The translations under genes were made by a program, and so were the position numbers. This document shows, piece by piece, positions 45,897 to 59,734 of a stretch of 64,000 bases of DNA. Origin of the DNA: Paraburkholderia ferrariae NBRC 106233 (GTDB taxonomy: Bacteria; Pseudomonadota; Gammaproteobacteria; Burkholderiales; Burkholderiaceae); contig NZ_BAYB01000002.1 in NCBI RefSeq assembly GCF_000685035.1, positions 496,001 through 560,000 of the forward strand, read 5' to 3'. Position 1 is the stretch's first letter, and every line of letters starts with the position of its first letter. The notes beneath the pieces were generated by a model. That model was not told where the DNA came from. It saw only the letters and a program-made list of their open reading frames with translations, and did no database searches.

Positions 45897-47015
45897 ATGC
45901 CCCACACCAACCCTGTCCGCAGCGCCACCCTGACCGCAGTCTTCGCTGCGACCGTATGCCTCTTCGGTGCGAACCCTTGCCGCGCCTTCGCAGAAGAGTT
46001 GAACGTCTACAACTGGTCGGACAATATCGCCGACGACACCGTGCCCGGATTCGAGAAGCAGACCGGCATCCATACACGCTACGACGTCTACGACGGCGAC
46101 GAGACGCTGCAGGCGAAGCTGCTGGCCGGATCTTCGGGTTACGACGTTGTCGTGCCGTCCTCCGGCTATGCGGCAAAGCAGATCCAGGCAGGCGTTTACC
46201 AGAAGCTGGACAAGAGCAGGATTCCAAATCTTTCGAACCTCGATCCGGTACTCATGAAGATGCTGGCGAGCGCCGATCCGGGCAACCAGTACACCGTGCC
46301 ATGGTCTTGGGGGACGGACGGCCTGGGCATGAACGCCACGAAGGTTGCGGAGGTGCTGGGCAAGGACGCGCCGCTCGACAGCTGGGAGTTGTTGTTCAAT
46401 CCGCAGTACGTATCGAAGCTTAAAGGCTGCGGCGTGTCGGTGCTTGACTCTCCCGAAGATACGTTCGCCGTCGGTCTCGTTTATTTGCACAAGGACCCGA
46501 ACAGCACGAATCCCGCGGACTATCAGGCCGTCTACCAGCTCTATCGCACGATTCGCCCGTACATCACGCAGTTCAACTCGTCGGGCTATATCAACGATCT
46601 CGCGAACAACGATGTTTGCCTGGCGCTCGCGTGGTCGGGCGACGTGGCTATCGCGAAGGAGCGGGCCGAAGAAGCGCATCGCAGCTACGAGATCCGTTAT
46701 TCGATCCCGAGCGGTCCCGGTATTCTCTGGTTCGACCTGATGGCCGTACCCAAGGATGCGCCGCATAGCGAAGCCGCGATGCAGTGGATCAACTACATTC
46801 TTCAGCCGAAAGTGAGTGCAGATATCACGAATCAGGTGTTTTATCCGAACGCCAATGCGGTGGCGCGTCCGTTGATCAAGCCGGCTATTCTGGAGAATGC
46901 CGCCATTTATCCGGCTCCGGACCGGTTGAAGTCGCTCACGTTGCAGGCGCCGCTGCCTGCCGAGATCATGCGGCTCGAGAACCGTTTGTGGGCGCAACTC
47001 AAGGCCGGACGATGA
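45897..47015 (+). CDS. PotF/PotD-like polyamine-type substrate-binding protein
   Basis: Periplasmic binding protein of 372 residues. The signal peptide ends near CRAFAEE, and the mature chain starts LNVYNWSDNIADDTVPGFEK, the hallmark of putrescine/spermidine-binding proteins. YDVVVPSSGYAAKQI and YTVPWSWGTDGLGMN are typical ligand-cleft segments. No ATPase or permease gene is next to it, so it is an orphan binding protein that must share a transporter or act as a sensor. Probably one unit with the DmpA-type gene. Confidence 0.9.
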   Translation: MPHTNPVRSATLTAVFAATVCLFGANPCRAFAEELNVYNWSDNIADDTVPGFEKQTGIHTRYDVYDGDETLQAKLLAGSSGYDVVVPSSGYAAKQIQAGVYQKLDKSRIPNLSNLDPVLMKMLASADPGNQYTVPWSWGTDGLGMNATKVAEVLGKDAPLDSWELLFNPQYVSKLKGCGVSVLDSPEDTFAVGLVYLHKDPNSTNPADYQAVYQLYRTIRPYITQFNSSGYINDLANNDVCLALAWSGDVAIAKERAEEAHRSYEIRYSIPSGPGILWFDLMAVPKDAPHSEAAMQWINYILQPKVSADITNQVFYPNANAVARPLIKPAILENAAIYPAPDRLKSLTLQAPLPAEIMRLENRLWAQLKAGR

Positions 47016-47470
47016 GGGCGGGGTTCCGGTGGGGCAGGGCGCAATCGGCTTGTGTTGCGCGCTAGAGGGGATTTGCAATTGCAGGGACGGGCAACAGCGG
47101 GAGGGAGCAGAAATTGCCGGGCTTATAGGCACGCTTGTCATGAGTGACTTTGACGGCCGCATGAGCCGGATCTCAAACGGCAAGTAGGCCAACAGGAGCA
47201 TCATCAAAAAGATTACGATGCTCATGCGGTTCATATCGGGAGGGATACGGGCCGGCGCGCAGTAGTCGGGCGCGATCACGCTTTGTGCGCCGGGTTCTCA
47301 TTTTCTCGAGACATAGTCCATCTACGGATTCAATCGGTCGATGCAACACACTAGATAGAGTCTGCGCAGGCAGTGGAGGTGTTGCAAATGAAGAAGCCGA
47401 GAATCGACTGCTTTGAAAGTCGATGGAGGTGAAGCCGTTTGTTCCCGCTGTTCCCGCGCGCGCTTGCGAT
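47016..47470. other. Gene-free stretch after the PotF-like gene
   Basis: No convincing gene, RNA or repeat. A minus-strand frame from 47234 begins with a hydrophobic segment (MSIVIFLMMLLLAYLPFEI), but it continues antisense through the PotF-like gene and its codon use is poor. Confidence 0.35.
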
Positions 47471-47863
47471 TCAGGTGAGGACGGAACGTGCCCGTAGACG
47501 CCAGGCATACGCACAGACAAGGAGTTGAATCGCCAGCCTGAAGCTATCGGCTCCTGAAAGCAGGCTCTCATGGTGCATTGTCAGTTGAAGGACGGTCAGG
47601 CAGAGGCCTCCGGCGAACAGGAGAAACGCAATACGCCGCAGTCCGAACAATGCGATCGCTCCGCCCAGTTTCAATGCCATCGTCATCCAGAGGAGTGTCC
47701 AGCCCAGCGCCGTCATTGAATCGAGCACCGTGCGTGCCTGCGCAGAATAAGACGCCCTGTGCCAAACCATAAGCAGCCCAACGGCGGCAAGCACAATCGT
47801 TATCAGATAGTAAAGAAATACCGCCCAGACAAGAATTGGCCGTTTTGGATTTTTTGTATTCAT
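47471..47863 (-). CDS. Small membrane protein of unknown function
   Basis: A 130-residue protein with four predicted transmembrane helices (VWAVFLYYLITIVLAAVGLL, then about 60-75, 77-95 and 105-122) and a basic C-terminal end. GGAA lies a few bases before ATG 47863. It follows the next-described small gene by 15 bp on the same strand, so they are probably one transcript. No family recognised; codon use is less biased than the neighbours. Confidence 0.6.
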   Translation of the reverse strand: MNTKNPKRPILVWAVFLYYLITIVLAAVGLLMVWHRASYSAQARTVLDSMTALGWTLLWMTMALKLGGAIALFGLRRIAFLLFAGGLCLTVLQLTMHHESLLSGADSFRLAIQLLVCAYAWRLRARSVLT

Positions 47864-47878
47864 GCTGGTTCCGGAAGA

Positions 47879-48292
47879 TCACTCGCCTCGACCACCGGTC
47901 TGAATGGCTTGCTTGACGTAAGGATCGAAATGCTCGCGGAACCAGCCAGCCATTCTCCGTGCGGCTTCTCCGCCGGCCGGATTCTCGCCGCCTGCGATGA
48001 GTTCCGCGCATGCTTTCGTAACGGCGACAAGAATTCTCGACGTTTCCGGCACATAGCGCAGATCTTCGTCCTTTTCATGCCGTTCGCGAATGACCTGATA
48101 GCGGACCTGCTCGGCAATCGTCCAGCCGCTTACCAGAAAGTCCTGAACGCTGATCGAGCGGCCATTCATGTCGACGACCTTGCCGCGGTCCGCCTCGCTA
48201 TAACCGACATTTTCCAGCGCTTCGCAACTATCGATTGCTGTGTTAATTACATCGCGGATCAGGTCCCAGTTCGTTTTCTGTGGGGCGGTCAT
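47879..48292 (-). CDS. Hypothetical protein, soluble, upstream of the small membrane protein
   Basis: A 137-residue, charged, helix-rich protein without signal peptide or membrane segment. Phrases such as NWDLIRDVINTAIDSCEALE and SVQDFLVSGWTIAEQVRYQVI suggest a small helical bundle. GGAG lies about 9 bp before ATG 48292. I do not recognise the family. It is divergent from the double UvrA, whose LexA-type box lies 189 bp upstream of this start. Confidence 0.65.
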   Translation of the reverse strand: MTAPQKTNWDLIRDVINTAIDSCEALENVGYSEADRGKVVDMNGRSISVQDFLVSGWTIAEQVRYQVIRERHEKDEDLRYVPETSRILVAVTKACAELIAGGENPAGGEAARRMAGWFREHFDPYVKQAIQTGGRGE

Positions 48293-48480
48293 GGTATTGC
48301 GCTCCGTTTTATATGAACAAGCGAAGCGATTATGAATGAATGGGTGAGTTCATGCGCGCTCCGTTGATTCCGCAACCGATCGGCCCGCGATGATTCATGG
48401 GAAGAAAGCAGGGCAGTCATCAATCGTATTAACCGTATCGGCGAGCGAGCAAAGATTGGCGCCAGCCGTGCCCGGATATC

Positions 48481-48496
48481 CTGTACATATATACAG
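48481..48496. promoter_or_regulatory. LexA-type SOS box upstream of the double UvrA
   Basis: CTGTACATATATACAG matches the CTGT-N8-ACAG LexA consensus of E. coli and many beta-proteobacteria in all eight fixed positions, with the preferred AT-rich centre. It implies that the UvrA-like gene is SOS-induced and that its start codon lies downstream. The rest of 48293-48647 has low GC at third positions and no other feature. Confidence 0.75.
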
Positions 48497-48647
48497 TGTG
48501 CTACTATCGCTCACGACCTGTCGGGTCCCGGCGCACGATCCAGAACGGCTCCCCAAGTGTGTGATTCCTTTGGTGCCAGGATGTGCAAATCAGGGCCGTG
48601 CGGCATTACCGAAAAGCGGCTCTAACGCACTGATTCAATTCGATAAA

Positions 48648-54566
<5,919 letters not shown>

Positions 54567-54616
54567 AAAAGCGCGGCGGCGTGCTGCTAATTCGGGGCGC
54601 GCCGCCATGAAACCGC

Positions 54617-54646
54617 TTGATCTGTGCGGCGCGCACACGGTATGAT
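54617..54646 (+). promoter_or_regulatory. Sigma-70 promoter of a candidate small RNA
   Basis: TTGATC at 54617-54622 and TATGAT at 54641-54646 are 18 bp apart, 50 bp after the UvrA stop. The predicted start is near 54652. Confidence 0.5.
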
Positions 54647-54651
54647 GGGCT

Positions 54652-54805
54652 CCGCTTGCAGCAAACGGCCGCTCACCTGCGGCGGCCAACGCCTGGCGAG
54701 CGGAGCAGCGGACCAACAGATCCCCTCCGACCGGGCTACGGGTTCGACACCTGGGCCACCTCATCAGGGCAGCAAGGCTTCGCAGATGGGCGCGAAGCCT
54801 TTGTC
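54652..54805 (+). ncRNA. Candidate structured small RNA with intrinsic terminator
   Basis: About 150 nt between a sigma-70 promoter and a strong terminator. GCTCCGCT (54649-54656) pairs with AGCGGAGC (54699-54706), enclosing a second stem GCCGC/GCGGC (54668-54672 with 54679-54683). The 3' end is the hairpin AAGGCTTCGC/GCGAAGCCTT (54774-54783 with 54792-54801) followed by TTGTCTTTTC. No open frame with normal codon bias covers it. I could not match it to SRP RNA, 6S, tmRNA or a known riboswitch. It could also be a long leader of the H-NS-like gene attenuated at the terminator. Confidence 0.5.
54774..54805 (+). terminator. Rho-independent terminator before the H-NS-like gene
   Basis: A perfect 10-bp stem (54774-54783 with 54792-54801), 8-nt loop and a T-rich tail. 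It lies 70 bp before the H-NS-like gene and ends either the small RNA or UvrA transcripts. Confidence 0.8.
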
Positions 54806-54873
54806 TTTTCGGGGCAGACGAACCGATTTTCAAATCGACGGCTCGCCTTTGACGAAGCGAGAGGAATTATTCG

Positions 54874-55104
54874 ATGTTCGACCTCGATGGAGAGGCGCGC
54901 GAACGGCTCATCGTGTGGATTCGACGCCGCATGGAAGAGTACGGCATTACGCTCGAAGATCTAGAAACGTCGATTGCCGAAAGCGAAAAACTGCCGAAGT
55001 ATCGCGACGCCTATGGCAATACGTGGAATGGGGAAGGCGAGACGCCTGCCTGGCTTTTGCGTTACATTCACGCAGGCCAGGATATTGAGCATTTTCGCTG
55101 TTAA
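54874..55104 (+). CDS. Short H-NS-family DNA-binding protein
   Basis: A 76-residue nucleoid-associated protein. The C-terminal half carries the H-NS DNA-binding pattern in its burkholderial form (PKYRDAYGNTWNGEGETPAW, then LLRYIHAGQDIEHFRC). The N-terminal half is one amphipathic helix (EARERLIVWIRRRMEEYGIT) instead of the full oligomerisation domain, so it may form small oligomers or act as a modifier of full-length H-NS. GAGAGGA lies before ATG 54874. Confidence 0.85.
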   Translation: MFDLDGEARERLIVWIRRRMEEYGITLEDLETSIAESEKLPKYRDAYGNTWNGEGETPAWLLRYIHAGQDIEHFRC

Positions 55105-55338
55105 TTACGTGGGGCTGCGGTGCCGCTTGCGCGAAGCCTGCGCGGCGTCTGGCGGCCGCCGGCATTGAAAGCGTTATTGCGCGCGCATGGCAATCTTTTA
55201 AGTATTTTTTCAGTCATTCTTTAATTGCATCGCTACGGGCGATCAGGCTGATTATTTCTCTACGATATGACCTGATGATCCAGTCTTTACGATCCGGATA
55301 ACCTGCGCAATCGGTCAATTATCATCCTTGCGCGGCTT

Positions 55339-55364
55339 AAGCATGGCGTAATAGCCATGCTTTT
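55339..55364 (+). terminator. Rho-independent terminator
   Basis: AAGCATGGC (55339-55347) pairs with GCCATGCTT (55354-55362) around a 6-nt loop and runs into TTTT. It is 235 bp after the H-NS-like stop. The rest of 55105-55468 holds no recognisable gene; an RNA ending at this terminator is possible but no promoter stands out. Confidence 0.75.
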
Positions 55365-55468
55365 GCGTTGGACCTTGGGTTAGCCCTTGCATTAGACCGT
55401 TTGGCCCTGCGCACGAGTTGCGCGACAATCTTCGCCACTTCGGTTCTGCTTCGGGCAAGGGGGCGGTA

Positions 55469-56047
55469 ATGGCGATTCTGGTGCTGGGCCTGATTCTGTT
55501 TATCGGCGTGCATTCCGTCCGGATTGTCGCTGCGCCGTGGCGTGCCGCGCAGATTGCGCGTTTCGGCAAAGCGGGCTGGCGCGCGGCATTTGCCGTGCTT
55601 TCGCTGTTGGGCATCGCACTCATTGCGTACGGTTACGGCCTCGCGCGGCGCGAACCGGTGCTGGTCTGGGCCCCGCCGTTCTGGATGGCGCATGTCACGG
55701 CGTTGCTCACGGCCGTCGCCTTTATCTTCATCGCCGCGGCCTTTGTGCCCGGCAATCATTTCAAACAGATTCTGGGCCATCCGTTTCTTTGCGGCGTGGC
55801 GTTATGGGCTTTCGCGCACCTGCTGACGAATGGCACGCTCAATGCCATCTTCCTGTTCGGTGCTTTCCTCGTGTGGGCGTCGCTCGACATGTGCAGCGAG
55901 CGCCGGCGCGATCGTGAGGCTGGCGTGGTCTATCCGCAAGGCACCGTGGCGCGCGATGCGGGGGTCGTGGCGATCGGACTCGTGGCCTGGGCCGTGTTCG
56001 CGTTCTGGTTGCACGGCTTGCTGATCGGGGTGCGTCCGCTCGCCTGA
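55469..56047 (+). CDS. NnrU-family inner-membrane protein
   Basis: A 192-residue membrane protein with about five helices. The family markers FIGVHSVRI near the N-terminus, FVPGNHFKQILGHPFLCGVALWAFAHLLTNG in the middle, and the loop SLDMCSERRRDREAG are present. NnrU was linked to nitrite and nitric oxide reduction, but the family is also common in strains without denitrification. No nitrogen genes are near. AAGGGGG lies 7 bp before ATG. Confidence 0.88.
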   Translation: MAILVLGLILFIGVHSVRIVAAPWRAAQIARFGKAGWRAAFAVLSLLGIALIAYGYGLARREPVLVWAPPFWMAHVTALLTAVAFIFIAAAFVPGNHFKQILGHPFLCGVALWAFAHLLTNGTLNAIFLFGAFLVWASLDMCSERRRDREAGVVYPQGTVARDAGVVAIGLVAWAVFAFWLHGLLIGVRPLA

Positions 56048-56100
56048 ATCGCGGGGTAAGGGCGCAACGGACTCGCGCGGGCAACAACAAAAGAGCGTGC

Positions 56101-56131
56101 AAAAAAAGAAGCCCGCTTCTCAGCAGGCTTC
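56101..56131 (-). terminator. Rho-independent terminator of pcaHG
   Basis: Read on the minus strand, GAAGCC (56131-56126) pairs with GGCTTC (56113-56108) and is followed by seven Ts (56107-56101). It lies 107 bp after the pcaG stop. Confidence 0.75.
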
Positions 56132-56237
56132 GGAAGTACAGCTCGGAGTTCCGCGATCAGATCGCAGGCAGGATCTTAGGGCCCGTTCGTGAAAGGACCG
56201 TGAAAGTCCGCGCGATTGGCCGCGTGGCGTGCCGCGC

Positions 56238-56825
56238 TCAGAGGTCGAAGAACACCGTTTCGTCCGCGCCCTGCATGCGGATGTCGAAGCGATAGATCAC
56301 GCTGCCGGCCTGCTCGCTGCGTTTCGCTATCAGCGTTGCGCGTCGCGATTCGGGTACCGACGCGAGCACGGCATCGCGCGCGTTTGCGGCGGCTTCGTCG
56401 TCGAAATAGATGCGCGTGAAAGTGTGCGTGAGGATGCCCCGCATCGTGACGATCATGTTCAGGTGCGGAGCCTCGTCGGCGTGCGCGCGCCCGGGCTTGA
56501 CGGTCCGCACGACGAAGCGGTGCTGCGCATCGGTGCCCGTGCCCACGCGCGCGAAACCGCGAAAGCCGTTGCGCGCGATCTCTTCGCGCGAGGCCGGGTA
56601 ATGACCGTCCGCATCCACCTGCGAAAACTCCAGCATGGCGTCGTGCACGGGCTTTCCGTCACCGTCGTACACCTGCCCGATCAGCGTGATGTGCTCGCCC
56701 GGCGTTTCCGGAGCGGCGAGGTCCGGCGTGAAGAGGCTCTTGAGATCGAAATCGTATTGCTGCGGGCAAAGACCGTAGGCGAAGTACGGGCCAACGGTTT
56801 GCGAGGGCGTTTCCTTGAGTGCCAT
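56238..56825 (-). CDS. pcaG: Protocatechuate 3,4-dioxygenase alpha subunit
   Basis: Alpha subunit of the intradiol dioxygenase that opens protocatechuate to 3-carboxy-cis,cis-muconate in the beta-ketoadipate pathway. It has 195 residues and the signature SQTVGPYFAYGL at the N-terminus, HITLIGQVYDGDGKPV, and APHLNMIVTMRGILTHTFTRIYF near the end. As expected for the alpha chain, the iron ligands are not conserved. It starts 3 bp after the pcaH stop, in the same operon. Confidence 0.95.
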   Translation of the reverse strand: MALKETPSQTVGPYFAYGLCPQQYDFDLKSLFTPDLAAPETPGEHITLIGQVYDGDGKPVHDAMLEFSQVDADGHYPASREEIARNGFRGFARVGTGTDAQHRFVVRTVKPGRAHADEAPHLNMIVTMRGILTHTFTRIYFDDEAAANARDAVLASVPESRRATLIAKRSEQAGSVIYRFDIRMQGADETVFFDL

Positions 56826-56828
56826 GAT

Positions 56829-57533
56829 TCAACGCTCCGTGGGGGTCTGGTCCGGGCCGCGCAGCACGATGTCGAATTCGTAGCCGAGCGCATAGCCCTC
56901 TTCGGTAGTGTCGATCGAGAAGCGCGAGATCAGCCGGTCGCGCGCATGTTCGGGCGTGCCCTGGAAGATGGGGTCGAGCGCGAGCAGCGGGTCGCCGGGG
57001 AAGTACATCTGCGTCACGATGCGCGAGCCGAAATAGTCACCGAAAAGCGAGAAGTGAATGTGATTCGGCCGCCACGCGTTGGGGTGATTGCCCCAGGGGT
57101 ACGCGCCCGGCTTGATCGTGAGAAAGCGGTAACGGCCTTCGTTGTCGGTAAGGCAGCGGCCCGCGCCGAGGAAGTTCGGGTCGAGCGGCGCGTCGTGCTG
57201 ATCCTGCTTGTGGACGTAGCGGCCCGCGGCGTTGGCCTGCCAGATTTCGACGAGCGAGTTGCGCACCGGCTTGCCGCCCACATCGAGAACGCGTCCCGTG
57301 ACGATGATGCGCTCGCCGAGCGGGGCGCCGTTGCGGGCTGCATTGCGCGTGAGGTCGTAGTCGAGGGGCCCGAGGTCTTCGGCGCCGTAGACAGGCGCGC
57401 GCTGGTCGCGCAATTTTTCCTTTAGTGGAATGAGTGGCCGCGTGGGTCCGCGCTTGACCGACGAGCGGTACGCCGGGTGAATGTACGCGGGGTGCGAGTC
57501 GAAGTCGCGCGGCGACAGGATGGACTCGTCCAT
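56829..57533 (-). CDS. pcaH: Protocatechuate 3,4-dioxygenase beta subunit
   Basis: Catalytic beta subunit, 234 residues. All four ferric-iron ligands are present with the known spacing: Tyr106 (AAGRYVH), Tyr145 (KPGAYPWGN), His158 and His160 (RPNHIHFS). They correspond to Tyr408, Tyr447, His460 and His462 of the Pseudomonas enzyme. AGGAG lies 9 bp before ATG. It is divergent from the pcaQ-like gene across 126 bp containing LysR-type sites. No other pca genes are in the window. Confidence 0.96.
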   Translation of the reverse strand: MDESILSPRDFDSHPAYIHPAYRSSVKRGPTRPLIPLKEKLRDQRAPVYGAEDLGPLDYDLTRNAARNGAPLGERIIVTGRVLDVGGKPVRNSLVEIWQANAAGRYVHKQDQHDAPLDPNFLGAGRCLTDNEGRYRFLTIKPGAYPWGNHPNAWRPNHIHFSLFGDYFGSRIVTQMYFPGDPLLALDPIFQGTPEHARDRLISRFSIDTTEEGYALGYEFDIVLRGPDQTPTER

Positions 57534-57614
57534 GGGGTGTCTCCTGGCAGGATTATAGGGAGGCGGCAATACGGATGCGGTGTGCCGTCGTGAGGACTTT
57601 ATCCAATCGGGAAA

Positions 57615-57667
57615 GTTATGCAAAATGATGTTTTCTCGCATCTCGTATAACGGATCGTTATGCAAAA
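57615..57667. promoter_or_regulatory. Candidate PcaQ-binding region
   Basis: ATAACG (57647-57652) and CGTTAT (57656-57661) form a perfect palindrome around GAT, close to the reported PcaQ motif ATAACC-N4-GGTTAA. It overlaps the pcaQ start codon. GTTATGCAAAA occurs twice, at 57615-57625 and 57657-57667, 42 bp apart, which is four helical turns and suits a LysR tetramer. Confidence 0.6.
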
Positions 57668-58688
57668 CCGGCTTGCGGACGCCCGCGTCAAGTTTCGGCA
57701 TCTCCAGTGTTTTCTGGCGGTTGCACAGTTCGGCAGCGTGCAGCAGGCCGCCGAAAGCCTCTCGATCACGCAGCCGGCCGTGTCCAAGACGATCGCCGAG
57801 CTCGAATCGGTGCTGGGCGTGCGGCTCTTCGAGCGCGGCCGGCATGGCGCCGTGCCCACGCGCGAAGGGCAGCTTTTCATGCCGCACGCGAGTGCGTGCG
57901 TGAGTGCGTTGCGCCACGGCGTGGAACTGCTCGCGCGCGACGAGGGCGCCATGGCGGCGACGCTCGACGTGGGCGTGCTGCCGACCGTGGCCACCGACGT
58001 GCTGTCGGGCGCGCTGCGGCGCTTTGCGCAACAGTGGCCGCGCGTGAGCGTGCGGCTCATGACGGCGGCCAATGCCGAATTGCTGGACCGGCTGAAATCC
58101 GGTGCGATCAGCTTCGCGATTGGCCGCCTTGCGGACCCCGAGCGCATGGTGGGGTTGAGCTTCGAACTGCTCTACAACGAGCCGCTCGCGGTGGTGGTGC
58201 GTGCGGGCCACCCGCTCGCGCGCGGCGCCGTGCTGCCTGCGGAGCTTGCCCGCTTCCCGCTCGTGCTGCCGCCTTTCGGCACGCTGATCCGGCAGGCGGC
58301 GGACAGCCTGCTTGCCGCATGGGGAACGCCCACACTGGCGGCGTTCGTGGAAATGCTTTCGGTGTCGATGGGGCGTGCGCTCGCGCTCGAAAACGACGCG
58401 GTCTGGTTCGTTCCGGCGGGTGCCGTCGAATACGATCTGCGGCAAGGCACGCTCGTGCGTCTGCCGTTGCCTTCCGGTGGCGGGGAGGAGCCGGTGGGCC
58501 TTGTTCTGCGCACCGACACGCAACCTTCTCCAGTCGGCCGCGCGTTGATCGACGCCGTGAAGGGCGCGGCGCGCGAGCGTGCCGCGAGGATGGCAGGGGA
58601 GCAGGATGCGCCGCGCACGCGCCGCAGGCGCAGTGCTACCGCGGTGGCCGCCGAGGGGCAGACGTCGCGCCGCGCCCGCAAACGCTAG
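57660..58688 (+). CDS. pcaQ: LysR-family regulator PcaQ
   Basis: Regulator of 342 residues, divergent from pcaHG. The N-terminus RLADARVKFRHLQCFLAVAQ is characteristic of PcaQ, followed by the helix-turn-helix GSVQQAAESLSITQPAVSKTIAELESVLG. The ligand domain extends to about residue 305. A basic tail of about 35 residues (RTRRRRS, RRARKR) is longer than usual. PcaQ activates pca genes in response to beta-carboxymuconate. The start ATG lies inside a palindrome it may bind, so autoregulation is likely. Confidence 0.92.
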   Translation: MQNRLADARVKFRHLQCFLAVAQFGSVQQAAESLSITQPAVSKTIAELESVLGVRLFERGRHGAVPTREGQLFMPHASACVSALRHGVELLARDEGAMAATLDVGVLPTVATDVLSGALRRFAQQWPRVSVRLMTAANAELLDRLKSGAISFAIGRLADPERMVGLSFELLYNEPLAVVVRAGHPLARGAVLPAELARFPLVLPPFGTLIRQAADSLLAAWGTPTLAAFVEMLSVSMGRALALENDAVWFVPAGAVEYDLRQGTLVRLPLPSGGGEEPVGLVLRTDTQPSPVGRALIDAVKGAARERAARMAGEQDAPRTRRRRSATAVAAEGQTSRRARKR

Positions 58689-58710
58689 CGGGCGGGCTTC
58701 GCGTTCGCGC

Positions 58711-59385
58711 TCAGGTGGCGGAGGGTTTGGACTTGCCGCGCGGCGGCTTCGCAGACGTGGCGGGCGGCGCCGGGTCCGGCACCGCGCCCGGTGCGGTGGC
58801 GCTGGTGGCCATCCATAGCACTTCGGCGTCTTCCGTGCTCGTGGAGATGGCTGCGTGGCCCGTGCGGCTGTCGAAGTAGAGGCTGTCCCCGGCTTCCAGA
58901 TGCGTGGGCGCGTACAGCTCCGAGTAAAGGCAGACGCTGCCGCTGATCACATAGAGAAACTCTTCGCCCTCGTGGCGCCCCCAGTCGTCGAACGCATCGA
59001 GCGAATGCGCCGTGATGCGGATACGAAACGGCAGCATGGTCTTGTGGGCCAGATCCGTGGCGAGCAGTTCCATCTGGTAGCCGCGATAGGCGTGCCGCTG
59101 CCCGGCCCCCCGGCGCGTGAGCGCCCGGCGCCCCCCGGCGTTGAGCCTGGGCACGGAGCCGAAGAGCTCGCCCAGATCGATCTTGAGACCCACGACGATT
59201 TTCTGCAGCACGTCGAAGGTGGGCGACATGATGCCGTTCTCGATCTTCGACAGTGTAGAGCGCGAGACGCCGCACAGCCGGCTTGCGGTATCGAGCGTGA
59301 GGTCGTGAGCGAGGCGCGCGGCGCGCACGCGGCGGCCAAGGTCGGCAGCGGTGGATCCGGCGGGTTGGCTGATCGTGGTATCCAT
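58711..59385 (-). CDS. XRE-cupin transcriptional regulator (PuuR-like)
   Basis: Regulator of 224 residues. An N-terminal XRE/HipB helix-turn-helix (about 18-72: VRAARLAHDLTLDTASRLCG, VSRSTLSKIENGIMSPTFDVL) is joined to a C-terminal cupin domain (about 130-200: WGRHEGEEFLYVISGSVCLY, LEAGDSLYFDSRTGHA). Such proteins often sense amino acids or polyamines and sit beside amine or aldehyde dehydrogenase genes. The AmaB-like gene 0.9 kb away is a possible target. Convergent with pcaQ, 22 bp between stops. Proline- and lysine-rich tail. Confidence 0.9.
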   Translation of the reverse strand: MDTTISQPAGSTAADLGRRVRAARLAHDLTLDTASRLCGVSRSTLSKIENGIMSPTFDVLQKIVVGLKIDLGELFGSVPRLNAGGRRALTRRGAGQRHAYRGYQMELLATDLAHKTMLPFRIRITAHSLDAFDDWGRHEGEEFLYVISGSVCLYSELYAPTHLEAGDSLYFDSRTGHAAISTSTEDAEVLWMATSATAPGAVPDPAPPATSAKPPRGKSKPSAT

Positions 59386-59734
59386 GAGGGGCACTTCGGG
59401 AGCACATCGGAAACGCCTGGCGGCGCGAGTGTTTCCGATCTTACCAAACCAGTGACTTTCAGAAACCTCGTCCGTTCGGCTAACGGCTGAGAATTCCGGG
59501 CAGCCGGTTTCACCAGACAATATCGATGCGATTTTCAGGGCAATTTTTCAATGATTAACCATCGAATTAACACTATTTAAATATTGCTCTGGACCTTTAA
59601 ATGTCTCCCTGCAAGTTCCATTAATTTTCGATTTTTGAATAGACCTTCAATATGCGTCGGAGCGTCACGGGGTAGGGGTGTAAGCTTTCCGTATGATTTG
59701 TATCAATGGATATGGCTCATCAGAGGAGCGAATC
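59386..59734. other. AT-richer gene-free stretch
   Basis: Upstream of two divergent genes. The middle (about 59530-59650) is much richer in A and T than its surroundings (for example TTAACACTATTTAAATATTG), as expected for promoters or H-NS binding. TATGAT at 59693-59698 could be a -10 for the small gene, without a clear -35. Confidence 0.35.

Noticed and set aside
47173..47279. Possible small membrane peptide on the minus strand starting near 47234.
   Set aside because: The frame has a hydrophobic start but runs on antisense into the PotF-like gene, with poor codon bias and no clear ribosome binding site.
48390..48647. N-terminal extension of the double UvrA from ATG 48390.
   Set aside because: It would place the LexA-type box inside the coding region, and third-position GC is far below that of the gene body until about 48648.
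54640..54805. Signal recognition particle RNA, tmRNA or ZTP (pfl) riboswitch as identity of the RNA candidate.
   Set aside because: The conserved cores of these RNAs (for example the SRP GGTCAGGTCCGGAAGGAAGC-type tetraloop region) are not present; only loose partial similarity was seen.
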